Assembly: GCA_902476355.1 (NCBI GenBank)
Contig: CABSCS010000002.1
Span: 1 to 64,000 of the forward strand
Direction of reading: 5' to 3'
Source: UMGS2069 sp900557585
Lineage (GTDB): Bacteria; Bacillota; Clostridia; Christensenellales; UBA1242
DNA: 64,000 bases
Position 1 is the stretch's first letter. Each line of letters begins with the position of its first letter. The notes below the pieces were generated by a model. That model made no database searches. It was given only the letters and a program-made list of their open reading frames with translations, and was not told where the DNA came from. Position numbers and translations under genes: made by a program. Below, piece after piece: positions 9,140-17,775 of the stretch.

Positions 9140-9468
9140 TGATTCAAGAAACAGGAACAATTTTTTCGGTTGTTGTTTTTGTTTGTTTTGGGCTTTTTGC
9201 GGGGTTGGTTTGTTGTGTTTTTTCGCTTTTTTCAAAGGTTATGAAAAACACTTTCATTGTCACTTTTGTGTGTGACGCATTTGCTCCTCTTTGCTCGTGT
9301 TTGCTTTTTCTTGTTGCGCTTTTCAAGTTTGAAAGTGGAGCCGTTTCGTTTTTTTCAGTGATATCTTTTTTGATTGGACTGTTGTTTGTTTTATTTTTTG
9401 TGCAAAATTTATTTGTCAATGGTGCTTTAAAAGTGTATAATAAACTAAAATCAAAGAAAAAATCATAG
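9139..9468 (+). CDS. yabQ: YabQ-like sporulation membrane protein
   Basis: A 109-residue integral membrane protein with three or four hydrophobic segments (about residues 8-30, 40-62, 70-95) and a basic tail KLKSKKKS. Sequence alone is weak, but its position between yabP and a divIC-type gene and its size fit YabQ, which is needed for spore cortex formation in Bacillus. The start codon is GTG, overlapping the yabP stop (TAGTG). It is somewhat shorter than the Bacillus protein. The identification rests mainly on gene order. Confidence 0.75.
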   Translation: MIQETGTIFSVVVFVCFGLFAGLVCCVFSLFSKVMKNTFIVTFVCDAFAPLCSCLLFLVALFKFESGAVSFFSVISFLIGLLFVLFFVQNLFVNGALKVYNKLKSKKKS

Positions 9469-9481
9469 GGGGAAAAAGCAA

Positions 9482-9763
9482 ATGACAAAAACTCGTCTTG
9501 AAAATATTGTTCGTCTTATTACAATTCTTGCAACACTTTTCTTGGTTATCATGACTGTTCTTGCAATTTCACTTTATGCAAAGGCAGGCGTGCTTGCATC
9601 AAAAAATGCGTCTCTTGACAAACAAATTGAAAATTTGAGCATTACAAGAGCAGAACTTGAACAAGGAATTGCAATTCGAAAGAGTGATGCCTATATCGAG
9701 CAACAAGCGCGTGAAAATCTTGGAATGATTCGTGACAACGAAACACTTTATATTTTCGACTAA
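9482..9763 (+). CDS. divIC: FtsB/DivIC-family septum formation protein
   Basis: A 93-residue bitopic membrane protein. A short cytoplasmic N-terminus precedes one transmembrane helix (residues about 10-33). A coiled coil follows (SKNASLDKQIENLSITRAELEQGIA), then the family tail AYIEQQARENLGMIRDNETLYIF. This is the DivIC/FtsB division protein that partners with FtsL and DivIB/FtsQ at the septum. An AGGGGGA ribosome site precedes ATG 9482. It is the last gene of the recD2-yabP-yabQ-divIC run and is followed by a terminator. Confidence 0.88.
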   Translation: MTKTRLENIVRLITILATLFLVIMTVLAISLYAKAGVLASKNASLDKQIENLSITRAELEQGIAIRKSDAYIEQQARENLGMIRDNETLYIFD

Positions 9764-9770
9764 AAAATAA

Positions 9771-9800
9771 AACAGCCCACAAAAGTGGACTGTTTTTTTT
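9771..9800. terminator. Bidirectional terminator after divIC
   Basis: ACAGCCCAC/GTGGACTGT stem with one mismatch, eight T residues on the plus strand and an A-rich flank for the convergent DUF11 gene. Confidence 0.8.
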
Positions 9801-9808
9801 GTGAAAAA

Positions 9809-10627
9809 TTATGACATATAGCCAGTGATTGAAAGAATTGTTGTGCCGTTTGATGGAACAGTGATTTCTGCGCCATTGTTTTTTGAAACAACAAGTTCGT
9901 TCGAAGATGAAAGGGTATAGTCGCTTGAAACAAGGGTTGTTTCGCTTCCGCTTCCAACTTTAAGTTTGAGAGAAGAAAGTGTGAATGCACTTGGCAAATT
10001 GTCGGTGATGTCGGTAATTGTAATTGCAGAACTTTCACCATTTGCAATTGTTAAATAATAGGTGAATGTTTGGTTTGGAACAACGGTTGAAGCGCTTGCA
10101 CTTTTTGAAATTTCAACAGTGTTTGTTGAGTTTCTTGTAATTGTGCTATTAGAAAAGCCTGTAACAGTTCCAGAAGCGGTATAGCCAATTCCTTCAACGA
10201 TGTTTGTGATTTCCGTCACGCTTGATGGAAGGTTGAACACCACTTGTGCCCTGTAAGTAAGTGTCATGCTTGCGCCAACGCCAAGTTGTTGAAGTGTGAA
10301 TGTGAGTGGGTTTGTTGCAACTGGTGAAACGGCATAGGTTTGAGTGCTGGTTGTAAGGCGAGCGCTCGAAGTTACATATGCAAGGTTTCCGCCACCAAGG
10401 TTGTCAATTATTCTCACACCCGTGAAATAGGTTGAACTTGTGTTTGTGATTTTGATTGTATATGTCACAATGCTTCCAACCGAAAATGTTGTTGGCGATG
10501 CAGTTTTTACAATTGAAATTCCGCTTGATGTGTTATATGTAATGTCAAGGTCGTTCGATGTGATTGTTCTTTCAATTGAATCTGAACCTGTATAGGTTGC
10601 TGTTGCATTATTCATGATTGTTGCCAT
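9809..10627 (-). CDS. DUF11-repeat protein without signal peptide
   Basis: A 272-residue, Thr/Ser-rich, beta-sandwich protein with two DUF11-type units. The first is about residues 40-140, with ISIVKTASPTTFSVGSIVTYTIKITN and VRIIDNLG. The second is about 175-260, with VEISKSASASTVVPNQTFTYYLTIAN and ITDITDNLP. Such units normally build extracellular stalks. The strong AAAGGAGG ribosome site fixes the start at MATIMNNATATYT, so there is no signal peptide or sortase motif. Similar signal-less DUF11 proteins are common in Clostridia and their location is unclear. Possibilities include release on mother-cell lysis or a spore-surface role. The latter is inference. Confidence 0.8.
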   Translation of the reverse strand: MATIMNNATATYTGSDSIERTITSNDLDITYNTSSGISIVKTASPTTFSVGSIVTYTIKITNTSSTYFTGVRIIDNLGGGNLAYVTSSARLTTSTQTYAVSPVATNPLTFTLQQLGVGASMTLTYRAQVVFNLPSSVTEITNIVEGIGYTASGTVTGFSNSTITRNSTNTVEISKSASASTVVPNQTFTYYLTIANGESSAITITDITDNLPSAFTLSSLKLKVGSGSETTLVSSDYTLSSSNELVVSKNNGAEITVPSNGTTILSITGYMS

Positions 10628-10710
10628 ATTGTCCTCCTTTGAAAATTTGGCGAATCGTGTCGCCATTTCATGATATGAAGGTGGGGCATAAAAGTGTGAA
10701 CGCTCTTTGG

Positions 10711-10739
10711 TTGCAATTTTTGTTTTTGTGTTGTATAAT
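10711..10739 (+). promoter_or_regulatory. Promoter of the YgjV-like gene
   Basis: TTGCAA (10711-10716), 17-base spacer, TATAAT (10734-10739). It gives a 5' leader of about 290 bases. Confidence 0.65.
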
Positions 10740-10745
10740 AATATT

Positions 10746-11035
10746 GTCGAGCATAGATAAATGCTTTTCCGGACTGTAACCAATATTCCAAAATGCATTA
10801 GTGTTGCACAAAGAATATGACCCTCACTGGTGTCAAAAAAAGTTGTGGTTGTGTTTTGGAATTGAAAAGCATCACAGGTCTCGACCACTTTTGGGCCGAC
10901 TCCCAAGAAAACTACCGAAAAAGTTCTTGCTTTTTTGTGGAAAATGAGTTTATAAGTCTTGGCAAAGATGAACGAACTCAAATTTCAATCTATGGTGGCA
11001 AGGAAAAAACTTTAAGGTATATTCAAGAGGTCATT
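10746..11035 (+). ncRNA. Long structured leader or independent RNA upstream of the YgjV-like gene
   Basis: The stretch between the promoter and the start codon is less AT-skewed than other intergenic DNA and can fold into a rod. ATGCTTTTC near 10762 pairs with GAAAAGCAT near 10863. TTCCAAAA pairs with TTTTGGAA inside it, and CATTAGTG pairs with CACTGGTG at the tip. Further hairpins GGT/ACC and TTGGG/CCCAA follow. No known riboswitch core was recognised. Both strands happen to be open in one frame, but neither frame has a ribosome site. Confidence 0.35.
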
Positions 11036-11749
11036 ATGTTTGGCGCCAATTTTCTAATTGCGCAAGTTTTGGGATTTGTGGCTCTTGTAATTTATTGTTT
11101 GTCATATGTTGTGAAAAGCAGAAATTTGTTTTTTCTTCTTACAACTGTTGCCGAACTACTTTATGCATTGCCATTCATCTTTCTTTGCTCAATTGGAACG
11201 GGAATAATTTTCATTGTTTCTGGTGTTCAAAACCTTTGTTTTTATCTTCACGATAAAAAGGGTGAGAAAATGCCACAGTGGGAAATTTGGGCTTTCATTG
11301 TTTCGTTTGTTTTGATTGGTGGTTTTTCCGCCGAAACAGCATATGATGTTTTACCCATTGTCGCAAATGTGATTTCAACTTTCGCCTATAACGAAAAGAA
11401 CATGACAAAACTTAGACTCATGAGTTTTATTCCAAGTTTACTTTCTCTTGCAAACGACGTTTTGGTTAAAGCATATGCCAATGCTTTTGAAGACGGCTTT
11501 GAAGCAACTTTTTTGGCCGTTATGATTTGCTTGGACTGTGTAAAATCGCACGGGTTCAAAACCAAAATTAAAAGTGCAACACTAAACAAAATCCAATCAA
11601 GACTTTTCTGGAAAATGGGAGTTATAAACAACTTGCAGTCCACAGAAAACAATCTTGATACTGGTGATAACCAAGTGTTGTTTGCTTTGAAAGAAACATT
11701 TGTTCCAATGGTGTTTTTGAAAAGAGAAACCCCAATTCCTCCATCGTAG
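11036..11749 (+). CDS. YgjV-family membrane protein
   Basis: A 237-residue protein with about six hydrophobic segments in the first 165 residues. It resembles the YgjV inner-membrane family (PF10688-like): QVLGFVALVIYCLSYVVKSRN, then LYALPFIFLCSIGTG and an FYLHDKK loop. The function of the family is not known. ATG 11036 has an AAGAGG ribosome site 5 bases upstream. The frame is open much further upstream but without initiation signals. The C-terminal 70 residues are soluble. Confidence 0.7.
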   Translation: MFGANFLIAQVLGFVALVIYCLSYVVKSRNLFFLLTTVAELLYALPFIFLCSIGTGIIFIVSGVQNLCFYLHDKKGEKMPQWEIWAFIVSFVLIGGFSAETAYDVLPIVANVISTFAYNEKNMTKLRLMSFIPSLLSLANDVLVKAYANAFEDGFEATFLAVMICLDCVKSHGFKTKIKSATLNKIQSRLFWKMGVINNLQSTENNLDTGDNQVLFALKETFVPMVFLKRETPIPPS

Positions 11750-11768
11750 CGGTGCGGGGAAATAAAAA

Positions 11769-11801
11769 AAAGAGAAGGCTTTTGCCCTCTCTTTTTTTTT
11801 G
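11769..11801. terminator. Bidirectional terminator
   Basis: AGAGAAGGC/GCCCTCTCT stem with one mismatch, flanked by A and T runs. It serves the YgjV-like gene and the convergent DUF308 gene. Confidence 0.85.
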
Positions 11802-11812
11802 TCTAAAAATTA

Positions 11813-12388
11813 TTATTTATCGTTTTGGTCATCAATTGCAGCGCGAATTTCTTTTTCTGCTTTGCGGATTTTTGAACTGAACACAAGGGTTGTAACAGCG
11901 TCGCAAATTCCGTCTACAATCAAAGAAACACCAGCAAAAATCATAACATTTTCAAATGTTCCAAACATTACAACAACGCCAAGAGCAATTGTGATAATGC
12001 CAAGAGCAACAACGCTCCACCAGCCCTTTACATAGGCTCTTGAAAGTTCAATTCCTTCTTGCATTTTAACAATGCCGTCAACCAAAAGGAAAAGTCCAAA
12101 AATAATGGTGATGATTGCTTTGATTGTGTTTGGTTTCACAAGACAGAAGATTCCAAGAACAATCAAAAGAAGACTGAAAATGAAAATATATGAGCCGAAA
12201 ATTCGTTCACTGAACAAATATCTAACACAATAGATAACGCCAAGTGCAATGAAAATTGAACCGCCGGCATAGCAGAGCACCAAACTTGATGAATCTGGAA
12301 AGCAAAGGAACAAAATTCCAATTACAACTGCGAAAAGCGCTGTGAAGAGTGACTCCCATTTGATTTTCTTTAAATATTCTTTGAGCAT
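11813..12388 (-). CDS. DUF308/HdeD-like membrane protein
   Basis: A 191-residue membrane protein with six predicted helices arranged as repeated hairpins. Repeats such as AVVIGILFLCFPDSSSLVL, LLLIVLGIFCLVKPNTIKA and LGIITIALGVVVMFGT are typical of DUF308 (HdeD family, acid-stress associated in E. coli but generally uncharacterised). An AGGAGG ribosome site upstream fixes MLKEYLKKIKW as the start. The C-terminus is charged and soluble (SKIRKAEKEIRAAIDDQND). Confidence 0.8.
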   Translation of the reverse strand: MLKEYLKKIKWESLFTALFAVVIGILFLCFPDSSSLVLCYAGGSIFIALGVIYCVRYLFSERIFGSYIFIFSLLLIVLGIFCLVKPNTIKAIITIIFGLFLLVDGIVKMQEGIELSRAYVKGWWSVVALGIITIALGVVVMFGTFENVMIFAGVSLIVDGICDAVTTLVFSSKIRKAEKEIRAAIDDQNDK

Positions 12389-12453
12389 GTTTATTCCTCC
12401 TTTTTTTTCTAACATTATTATAGTCTTTTGCTTTTTTGTTGTAAATTATAATT

Positions 12454-13005
12454 TCAATTTTTACGGGTTGAAACAGCAACAAAATATACTTGATTTGTGC
12501 AATCTTTCACTTTAAAGAACTGGGTTTTCACTTTTCCACTTTTAAAACGAAGATTTGAAAAAAGTTTTAGTGAACTTTCATAGGTTGTCCAGCCTTTGGT
12601 GAAAGCATTTTCTTTGTTTGGTGAAAGTTTCATTCGAAGTTGGCTTTTTTTGTCAAAATATCTGCTTGCAATCTTTTTGTTTGGTCTTGAAAGATATTGA
12701 ATGTCAATTCCAACTGGTTTGTCTGAAATTGCAACCGCGCAAAGGTTTTTGCTGTGTGAAATGTTGAAAAAAAGTTGAAGCGAGGCAAAATATGGCTTTC
12801 CATATTGGTTTGCTTTGATTTCTTGCTCGTCAAGGTTGATTGAAAGTGAAGAAAGCATTCTTTTCAAAAGAACATATGCCCCTTTGGTCTGCTTTTTCAA
12901 TTTTTCTTCATGAAAACTTTCTTTTTGGTTTTTGAAAAAATTGTTTAAAATCTCTGCGTACTCTAAATTTTCTTTTTCAAGGTCGATTGTTTGCCAAAAT
13001 AACAT
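12454..13005 (-). CDS. 4'-phosphopantetheinyl transferase (Sfp-like)
   Basis: A 183-residue protein that should move phosphopantetheine from CoA to a carrier protein. Landmarks: YGKPYF near residue 68, then FNISHSKNLCAVAISDKPVGIDIQ, matching the N-x-SH and GIDIE motifs. The second motif is FTKGWTTYESSLKL, matching W-x-x-K-E-x-x-x-K with E kept and the first K replaced by Y. The third metal ligand, usually E after GID-I, is Q here. The protein is therefore a divergent, short Sfp/AcpT-type enzyme. No synthase genes lie near it, so the partner is unknown (perhaps ACP). An AGAGGAT ribosome site precedes the start. Confidence 0.75.
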   Translation of the reverse strand: MLFWQTIDLEKENLEYAEILNNFFKNQKESFHEEKLKKQTKGAYVLLKRMLSSLSINLDEQEIKANQYGKPYFASLQLFFNISHSKNLCAVAISDKPVGIDIQYLSRPNKKIASRYFDKKSQLRMKLSPNKENAFTKGWTTYESSLKLFSNLRFKSGKVKTQFFKVKDCTNQVYFVAVSTRKN

Positions 13006-13152
13006 TGTTTTATCCTCTTTTTTTATGATATCAAAATTGTTTTTTGTTGGCAACAAATTTTTAGCGCTATACAGATTTTGTCGCATTTTTGAAAAAGAAA
13101 AAATATAATGAAACATGTGCATTTTTTATTTTAAAAAGCAGGGGAAATATGG

Positions 13153-13181
13153 TTGACCAGATTTGCAAAATCCTGTATAAT
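13153..13181 (+). promoter_or_regulatory. Promoter of the 1137-residue lipoprotein
   Basis: TTGACC (13153-13158), 17-base spacer, TATAAT (13176-13181). Confidence 0.75.
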
Positions 13182-13221
13182 GGAATCACAAAACACATGG
13201 GTGTTTTAAAAGGAGGGGAAA

Positions 13222-16200
13222 ATGAAAAAATCAATCAGAAACATTCTTTTTGTGTTGGCATTTGCTTTGCTTTTGCCATGCATGGTGGTTTTCACCGGTT
13301 GCAAACCGAAAGAAACAGGATTTTATGTTGTTTTTGACAACGTGAAATTGACAAGCGCAAACAATTCAGTTTTTGTTGACATTGGCAATGCAAACGAAAT
13401 TGAAGACAAAATTGAAGTTTATTCTGTTGTAAAGAAAAAGGCAGATAAACTTGTTGAAAAAGAAAATTATAGCGTTTCTTCAACAAAGCCAGAAACTGTG
13501 GACTATGGCGACACTTTCACCGTTACAGTTTCATATAAAAAGTTTAAAGACTTTGTGATAAACGTGAACATAAACAAACTTAAAAATGAAGTTATATTAT
13601 CTGCAACTTCAAAAACCTATAATGGAGAACCTTTCAAGGTTGAAGACCTAGGCGTTTTTGCAAATGTTAATGCTGGGCTTTTGGTTGAATGGTATTTGGG
13701 TGAAACCAAACTTGCTTCTGCGCCAGTGAATGCTGGAAAATATAGAGTTAAAATCCATATTGATTCAACAAAAAAATATGAAAAAGTTGATAAATTTTTT
13801 GATGTTGAAATTTTAAAGGCAGAGCCTGTTGTTGACTGGACTTTGGTTTCAGTTTCTGGAACACACCTTTCAACCGACAAAGTTTCAACAATTGTTCTTC
13901 CAAAAGGTTTTTCTTGGAAAAATCCAGACATGCTTCTTGGCGAAGGAACAAGCACTCATACAGTTGTTTATACCCCAGAAGACACAAACTATAAAGCAGT
14001 TGAAAAAGATTTTGAAATTTCTGCAAAACAAGCGTTCTTTCTTCCAACTCAAAAAGAACTTCGCTTTACTGGCGAAGCAATTGAACTCTGCGAAAGAACC
14101 CTTGTTGGTTTTGACGAAAACTTCATGGAAATTAAAGATGGCGAAGACATTCCTCTTCAAACGAATGCAGGAACATATAAAGTGAAAATTGGAATCAAGG
14201 CGGGTGTTGATGCTTGCTGGTTCGACGGCACAAGCGAAGACAAAGATTTTTCTTTCGTGATTTTGAAAAAACAAATCAAAGTTCCATATTACAAAACAAA
14301 CTATGCATTGATGCCTCTTTCAGGCTCGCTTACTTTGACATGGGATAATATTGATGATAGATTCTGCTATTTGTCATATTATTCAGCAAGTGGCAACTCT
14401 ATCACATTTGATAGCCCAGTTTTAACATCGGTTACATATCGTTTGAACGACAACTTTAACTGCGAGTGGGAAGATGGCACAACCGATGACAAGAATCAAA
14501 GCCTTGACATTCAAAGAGATGTTTTTGAACAAATCAAATACACTCCATTTGGCGAAGCGGAAAGAATCATTACAACCGAAGAACTCATGGAAATTAAAAA
14601 TGTTTGCGTGGGCTCGGTTTTCGAATTTGTGTTGAAAAACACTTCACATATTTTGAAGGTTGACGACAAAGTTGTTTCATCTGGAAGAGTTGTGGCACAA
14701 ACAAATCTCCACAGACTTGACATTCGTGTTTATGAAAAAAATGATGACAGATTTTCAATTTTTGGGCGTGATATTCCAATTTATATGTACGCAACAAGCG
14801 TGAAAATTGATGGCAAAGAAGAATATATCGACTTGGTTGATAATGATTTTTATATCAATCTTAAAGAAAATCAAACAACAATCACTGTTGAACTTGCAAA
14901 AGAACTTGCAAATTTTGAACTTACACTTGTGACATTTGATTCTGACGACAACTATAAATATATTCCATTTATTGGCCTTACAGTAACAGTTCAAGATGTT
15001 GATAAACTCAAAGGTTTTGTCATCATGGAAAACAGCAGTGAAATGTCGGTTGTTGAAATCAATGTTATTGGTTTCACAAGAATTGACCATTTTGTTATAA
15101 ACAGAGTTGGCGAAGGTTATGACTATGAAAATGATGTTGATTTCACATTTGGTGACTATTCATATATTCCTGGAATAATAAATCGTTTTGAGGTTGTTTT
15201 AAAAGCGGGATATAAACATTTGACCGTTGAGTTTGTTGACAGAAAAGGAAACAAGTTCACAAGTTTTGCAAATCTTAATGATAAAGAATATTTCTATGTT
15301 TTGATTAAAGACGGCGACACAGTTTTGGAAAAAGCCGAAGTGATGTATGACTTTATTGGAGACTTCGCATATGCTGGGAAAGCAAACACATTGAAAGATA
15401 ATCTTGATTATTTCGCAGTATACACTCAAGTTTCCGACCTTGCAAACCTTGAAGCAAATGTAAGGTCATATAAAAGCCAAGTTCAAATTGTTGTGAACAA
15501 TAATCAACCAGTTTCATTTGACGAATTTGGTCTTTATAAAGTTCCAATCAGTTTTACATATGTAGTTAAAGAAAACTTCACAGTAGCCTATGACACAACT
15601 CTTGTTGTGAACTATTCAAAGAAAGTTTCAGACTTTGCAGATAAATCAACAATCCCATACACTTCAATTTTCATGAAAACAGGAAGTGACATTTCTTGGG
15701 ATTCAAACAATCGTGGCAATGGTTGTGGAATTGCAAACATTCGAGCATTTTTAACAAGTGGCAGATTTGTTCTTGACAATTTCACAGTGAAAGAGGGCTA
15801 TACTTTAGAAAGCATTAATGTTGTTATCACCAACGAATTGTTGTTCGGCTATAAAATTATTTTTAAAAATAACGGACAAGACGAAATTTGCTTTGTATAT
15901 GAACCAGTTTCAGGCTCATATGACGGCGTTACAAGTTTTGAAAGAATTGTTGTCGAATCATATATCGGTGAAAAAGAAAAATATGAGATAGATGGCGACA
16001 CAATTACAATCACAAATCTTGATGCATTCAAGTTTGTGTCATTCTATCCAACAAACGATGAAATGATTTGCAAAATTACAAATGAAGAGGGAACTGTTGT
16101 ATATGCGGATTGCCTTCAAAGTTTGAAACACTTTAATGTAACCTTTAAAACTGCTGGCACCTATCAAATGACAGTTTACGCAACAAATGGTGCGACAAAG

Positions 16201-16635
16201 AATTATACCCTTATTGTTTCGGGTGACGACCTTGGAAAACCAATTGCAAAAGTTGTTGCAGGAACTGGTGAAAACCAAGTTAAACTTGAAGAGAGATTTG
16301 AAGACGAAGACTTTGTTGGGGATTTTGTGGTTGGTGGCGATGAAGACCAAACAATTTTCTTTGGATATTTTGGCAAAGCAATGCTTTCTGAAATCAAAAC
16401 CGTGAAAAACAAAGAATATCTTGATGTTTCTGTTGAATCAATTTTGATTGCAAACATGACTGCTGACAAAGATGGAAAAATTGCTTTGAAAAATGGAACA
16501 AACACTCTTGAAGTGAAAGTTGATGAAAATGAGGTAAAATATGTTGAGTTTTATGTAATCATACGTGTTTACGGACAAACAATAAAAATCAGATGCATGA
16601 TTTATCTTGCAGATTCGCCAGATGCTGGTGAATAA
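13222..16635 (+). CDS. Large extracellular lipoprotein with MBG-like repeats
   Basis: A 1137-residue protein with a lipoprotein signal peptide ending in the lipobox FTGC (Cys about residue 27), so it should be anchored to the outer face of the membrane. The mature part is beta-rich. Around residues 130-350 it carries units like the MBG/Ig-like repeats of clostridial surface proteins (SKTYNGEPFKVEDLG...VNAGKYRVKI; RFTGEAIELCERTLVG...NAGTYKVKIGI). The rest has no domain I recognise and no sortase or S-layer motif. A strong AAAAGGAGG site precedes ATG 13222. It is monocistronic. A role in adhesion or substrate capture is plausible but not shown. Confidence 0.85.
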   Translation: MKKSIRNILFVLAFALLLPCMVVFTGCKPKETGFYVVFDNVKLTSANNSVFVDIGNANEIEDKIEVYSVVKKKADKLVEKENYSVSSTKPETVDYGDTFTVTVSYKKFKDFVINVNINKLKNEVILSATSKTYNGEPFKVEDLGVFANVNAGLLVEWYLGETKLASAPVNAGKYRVKIHIDSTKKYEKVDKFFDVEILKAEPVVDWTLVSVSGTHLSTDKVSTIVLPKGFSWKNPDMLLGEGTSTHTVVYTPEDTNYKAVEKDFEISAKQAFFLPTQKELRFTGEAIELCERTLVGFDENFMEIKDGEDIPLQTNAGTYKVKIGIKAGVDACWFDGTSEDKDFSFVILKKQIKVPYYKTNYALMPLSGSLTLTWDNIDDRFCYLSYYSASGNSITFDSPVLTSVTYRLNDNFNCEWEDGTTDDKNQSLDIQRDVFEQIKYTPFGEAERIITTEELMEIKNVCVGSVFEFVLKNTSHILKVDDKVVSSGRVVAQTNLHRLDIRVYEKNDDRFSIFGRDIPIYMYATSVKIDGKEEYIDLVDNDFYINLKENQTTITVELAKELANFELTLVTFDSDDNYKYIPFIGLTVTVQDVDKLKGFVIMENSSEMSVVEINVIGFTRIDHFVINRVGEGYDYENDVDFTFGDYSYIPGIINRFEVVLKAGYKHLTVEFVDRKGNKFTSFANLNDKEYFYVLIKDGDTVLEKAEVMYDFIGDFAYAGKANTLKDNLDYFAVYTQVSDLANLEANVRSYKSQVQIVVNNNQPVSFDEFGLYKVPISFTYVVKENFTVAYDTTLVVNYSKKVSDFADKSTIPYTSIFMKTGSDISWDSNNRGNGCGIANIRAFLTSGRFVLDNFTVKEGYTLESINVVITNELLFGYKIIFKNNGQDEICFVYEPVSGSYDGVTSFERIVVESYIGEKEKYEIDGDTITITNLDAFKFVSFYPTNDEMICKITNEEGTVVYADCLQSLKHFNVTFKTAGTYQMTVYATNGATKNYTLIVSGDDLGKPIAKVVAGTGENQVKLEERFEDEDFVGDFVVGGDEDQTIFFGYFGKAMLSEIKTVKNKEYLDVSVESILIANMTADKDGKIALKNGTNTLEVKVDENEVKYVEFYVIIRVYGQTIKIRCMIYLADSPDAGE

Positions 16636-16640
16636 AATGA

Positions 16641-16669
16641 AATTGGCGGGGAAACCTGCCAATTTTTTT
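16641..16669 (+). terminator. Terminator after the lipoprotein gene
   Basis: AATTGGCGGG/CCTGCCAATT stem with a GAAA loop and a T tract. The remaining bases to 16881 hold no gene that I can see. Confidence 0.9.
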
Positions 16670-16881
16670 ATGCCAATTTTTTTATTTTTTTGATTTATTG
16701 TGGTTTGTATTGTTTTGATGTTGGACTATTTATATTTGCATTTTTTGTTTATTATGGAGATAAATACAAATTAAATTTTTAAAATAGTGTTTAAAACATC
16801 CTTTGGTTTAAAGAAAAAATGGCGCAAGTGACTGCGGGTGGGTGGTGCGTTTTGGTGTGTTATTGACTAAAAAAGTCGCTC

Positions 16882-16910
16882 TTGAAAAAGTTGTTTTGTT
16901 GGTGTATAAT
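16882..16910 (+). promoter_or_regulatory. Promoter of the DUF3800 gene
   Basis: TTGAAA (16882-16887), 17-base spacer, TATAAT (16905-16910). The predicted leader is under 10 bases and consists mostly of the ribosome site GTGAGGGA. Confidence 0.75.
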
Positions 16911-16925
16911 ATTTGTGAGGGAATT

Positions 16926-17744
16926 ATGGATTATTTTTTATATGTTGATGACACTGCTTTTCAAAAAACAGGAAAGTCGAACACACTTCAAGATGAAATT
17001 GTTTCAATGGTTGGGGCACTTGTTGCGGTTCCAAACATTTTAATGCTTAATGATGAAATTGTGAAAATTAAACAAGATTTGAAAAATAAATATGACAAAA
17101 ACGAGTTTCATTTCACCGATATGTTCAACCGTACAAATGGGTTTGAAAAATTAGAGTCGCTTGATTCGCTTGCATATATGGGTGCGTTTTCATTTTTGGT
17201 TTCAGAGTTTGAAATTCCAATCATAACTCAAACAATAACAAAGCCTTTGCTTGCAAAACAAAAAGAGTTGTTTGAAATTTATGACAAAATCATTGAACTG
17301 AATGGTTTTTCAACCAAAGACATGAAAAGGTTTGAAGAATATGGTTTGTTTTTGAACATTTCACTTGCAACAAAGTTTTTGAAAGAAGATGACGAAAACG
17401 ACCAAATTGTTGCGGTTGTTTGTGATGAAGGAATCATGAAAAACGGTGCCGATGTCAAACTTAAAGGTCTTCTTGGCTATGATTTGCCAATATATTTCAG
17501 ATCATCTGAAAATGAAAACATTTTGCAACTTGCCGATTTTTGTGCTTGGGGGCTTTCAAGAACAAAACAGACTATTTGCAAAAGCCAAAAAACGAAAATG
17601 AAGCCTTTTGAACAATGCGTCATGGAAATCATGGAGCCAATTGTTCCAAACTTTGTGAACATTGACAGTGTTTCAACAAATGTTGAAAACGGCATTGTGA
17701 TTGATGACGAAATGAAAAAGATAGAAGAAGAGAAAAAACAATAG
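16926..17744 (+). CDS. DUF3800 domain protein
   Basis: A 272-residue protein with the DUF3800 layout, a fold related to RNase H-like nucleases. An N-terminal YVDDTAF acidic motif replaces the usual Y-x-D-E-S/T. It is followed by an EFHFTDMF segment (E/H-F-x-D), VVCDEGI, and the C-terminal signature IYFRSSENENILQLADFCAWGL. Known members occur in phage- and defence-associated loci. Here it stands alone between a lipoprotein and a HAD gene. The last 20 residues are highly charged. ATG 16926 has a GAGGGA ribosome site. Catalysis has not been established for the family. Confidence 0.75.
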   Translation: MDYFLYVDDTAFQKTGKSNTLQDEIVSMVGALVAVPNILMLNDEIVKIKQDLKNKYDKNEFHFTDMFNRTNGFEKLESLDSLAYMGAFSFLVSEFEIPIITQTITKPLLAKQKELFEIYDKIIELNGFSTKDMKRFEEYGLFLNISLATKFLKEDDENDQIVAVVCDEGIMKNGADVKLKGLLGYDLPIYFRSSENENILQLADFCAWGLSRTKQTICKSQKTKMKPFEQCVMEIMEPIVPNFVNIDSVSTNVENGIVIDDEMKKIEEEKKQ

Positions 17745-17746
17745 AA

Positions 17747-17775
17747 AAGACCACCAAATCGGTGGCCTTTTTGTT
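17747..17775. terminator. Bidirectional terminator
   Basis: AAAGACCACC/GGTGGCCTTT stem with one mismatch, T run on the plus strand and A run upstream. It is shared by the DUF3800 and HAD genes. Confidence 0.85.

Noticed and set aside
10628..10981. 118-codon upstream extension of the DUF11 gene
   Set aside because: The AAAGGAGG site fixes the start at 10627. The upstream part covers the divergent promoter and leader.
10817..11035. Upstream extension of the YgjV-like gene
   Set aside because: No ribosome site. The extension is hydrophilic and unlike the family, while ATG 11036 begins the first membrane helix with AAGAGG before it.
13885..14274. 129-codon ORF on the minus strand inside the large lipoprotein gene
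   Set aside because: Shadow frame of a well-supported gene with signal peptide, promoter and terminator.
16800..16870. 15-codon ORF MAQVTAGGWCVLVCY upstream of the DUF3800 promoter
   Set aside because: No ribosome site and it ends before the promoter. Not supported.
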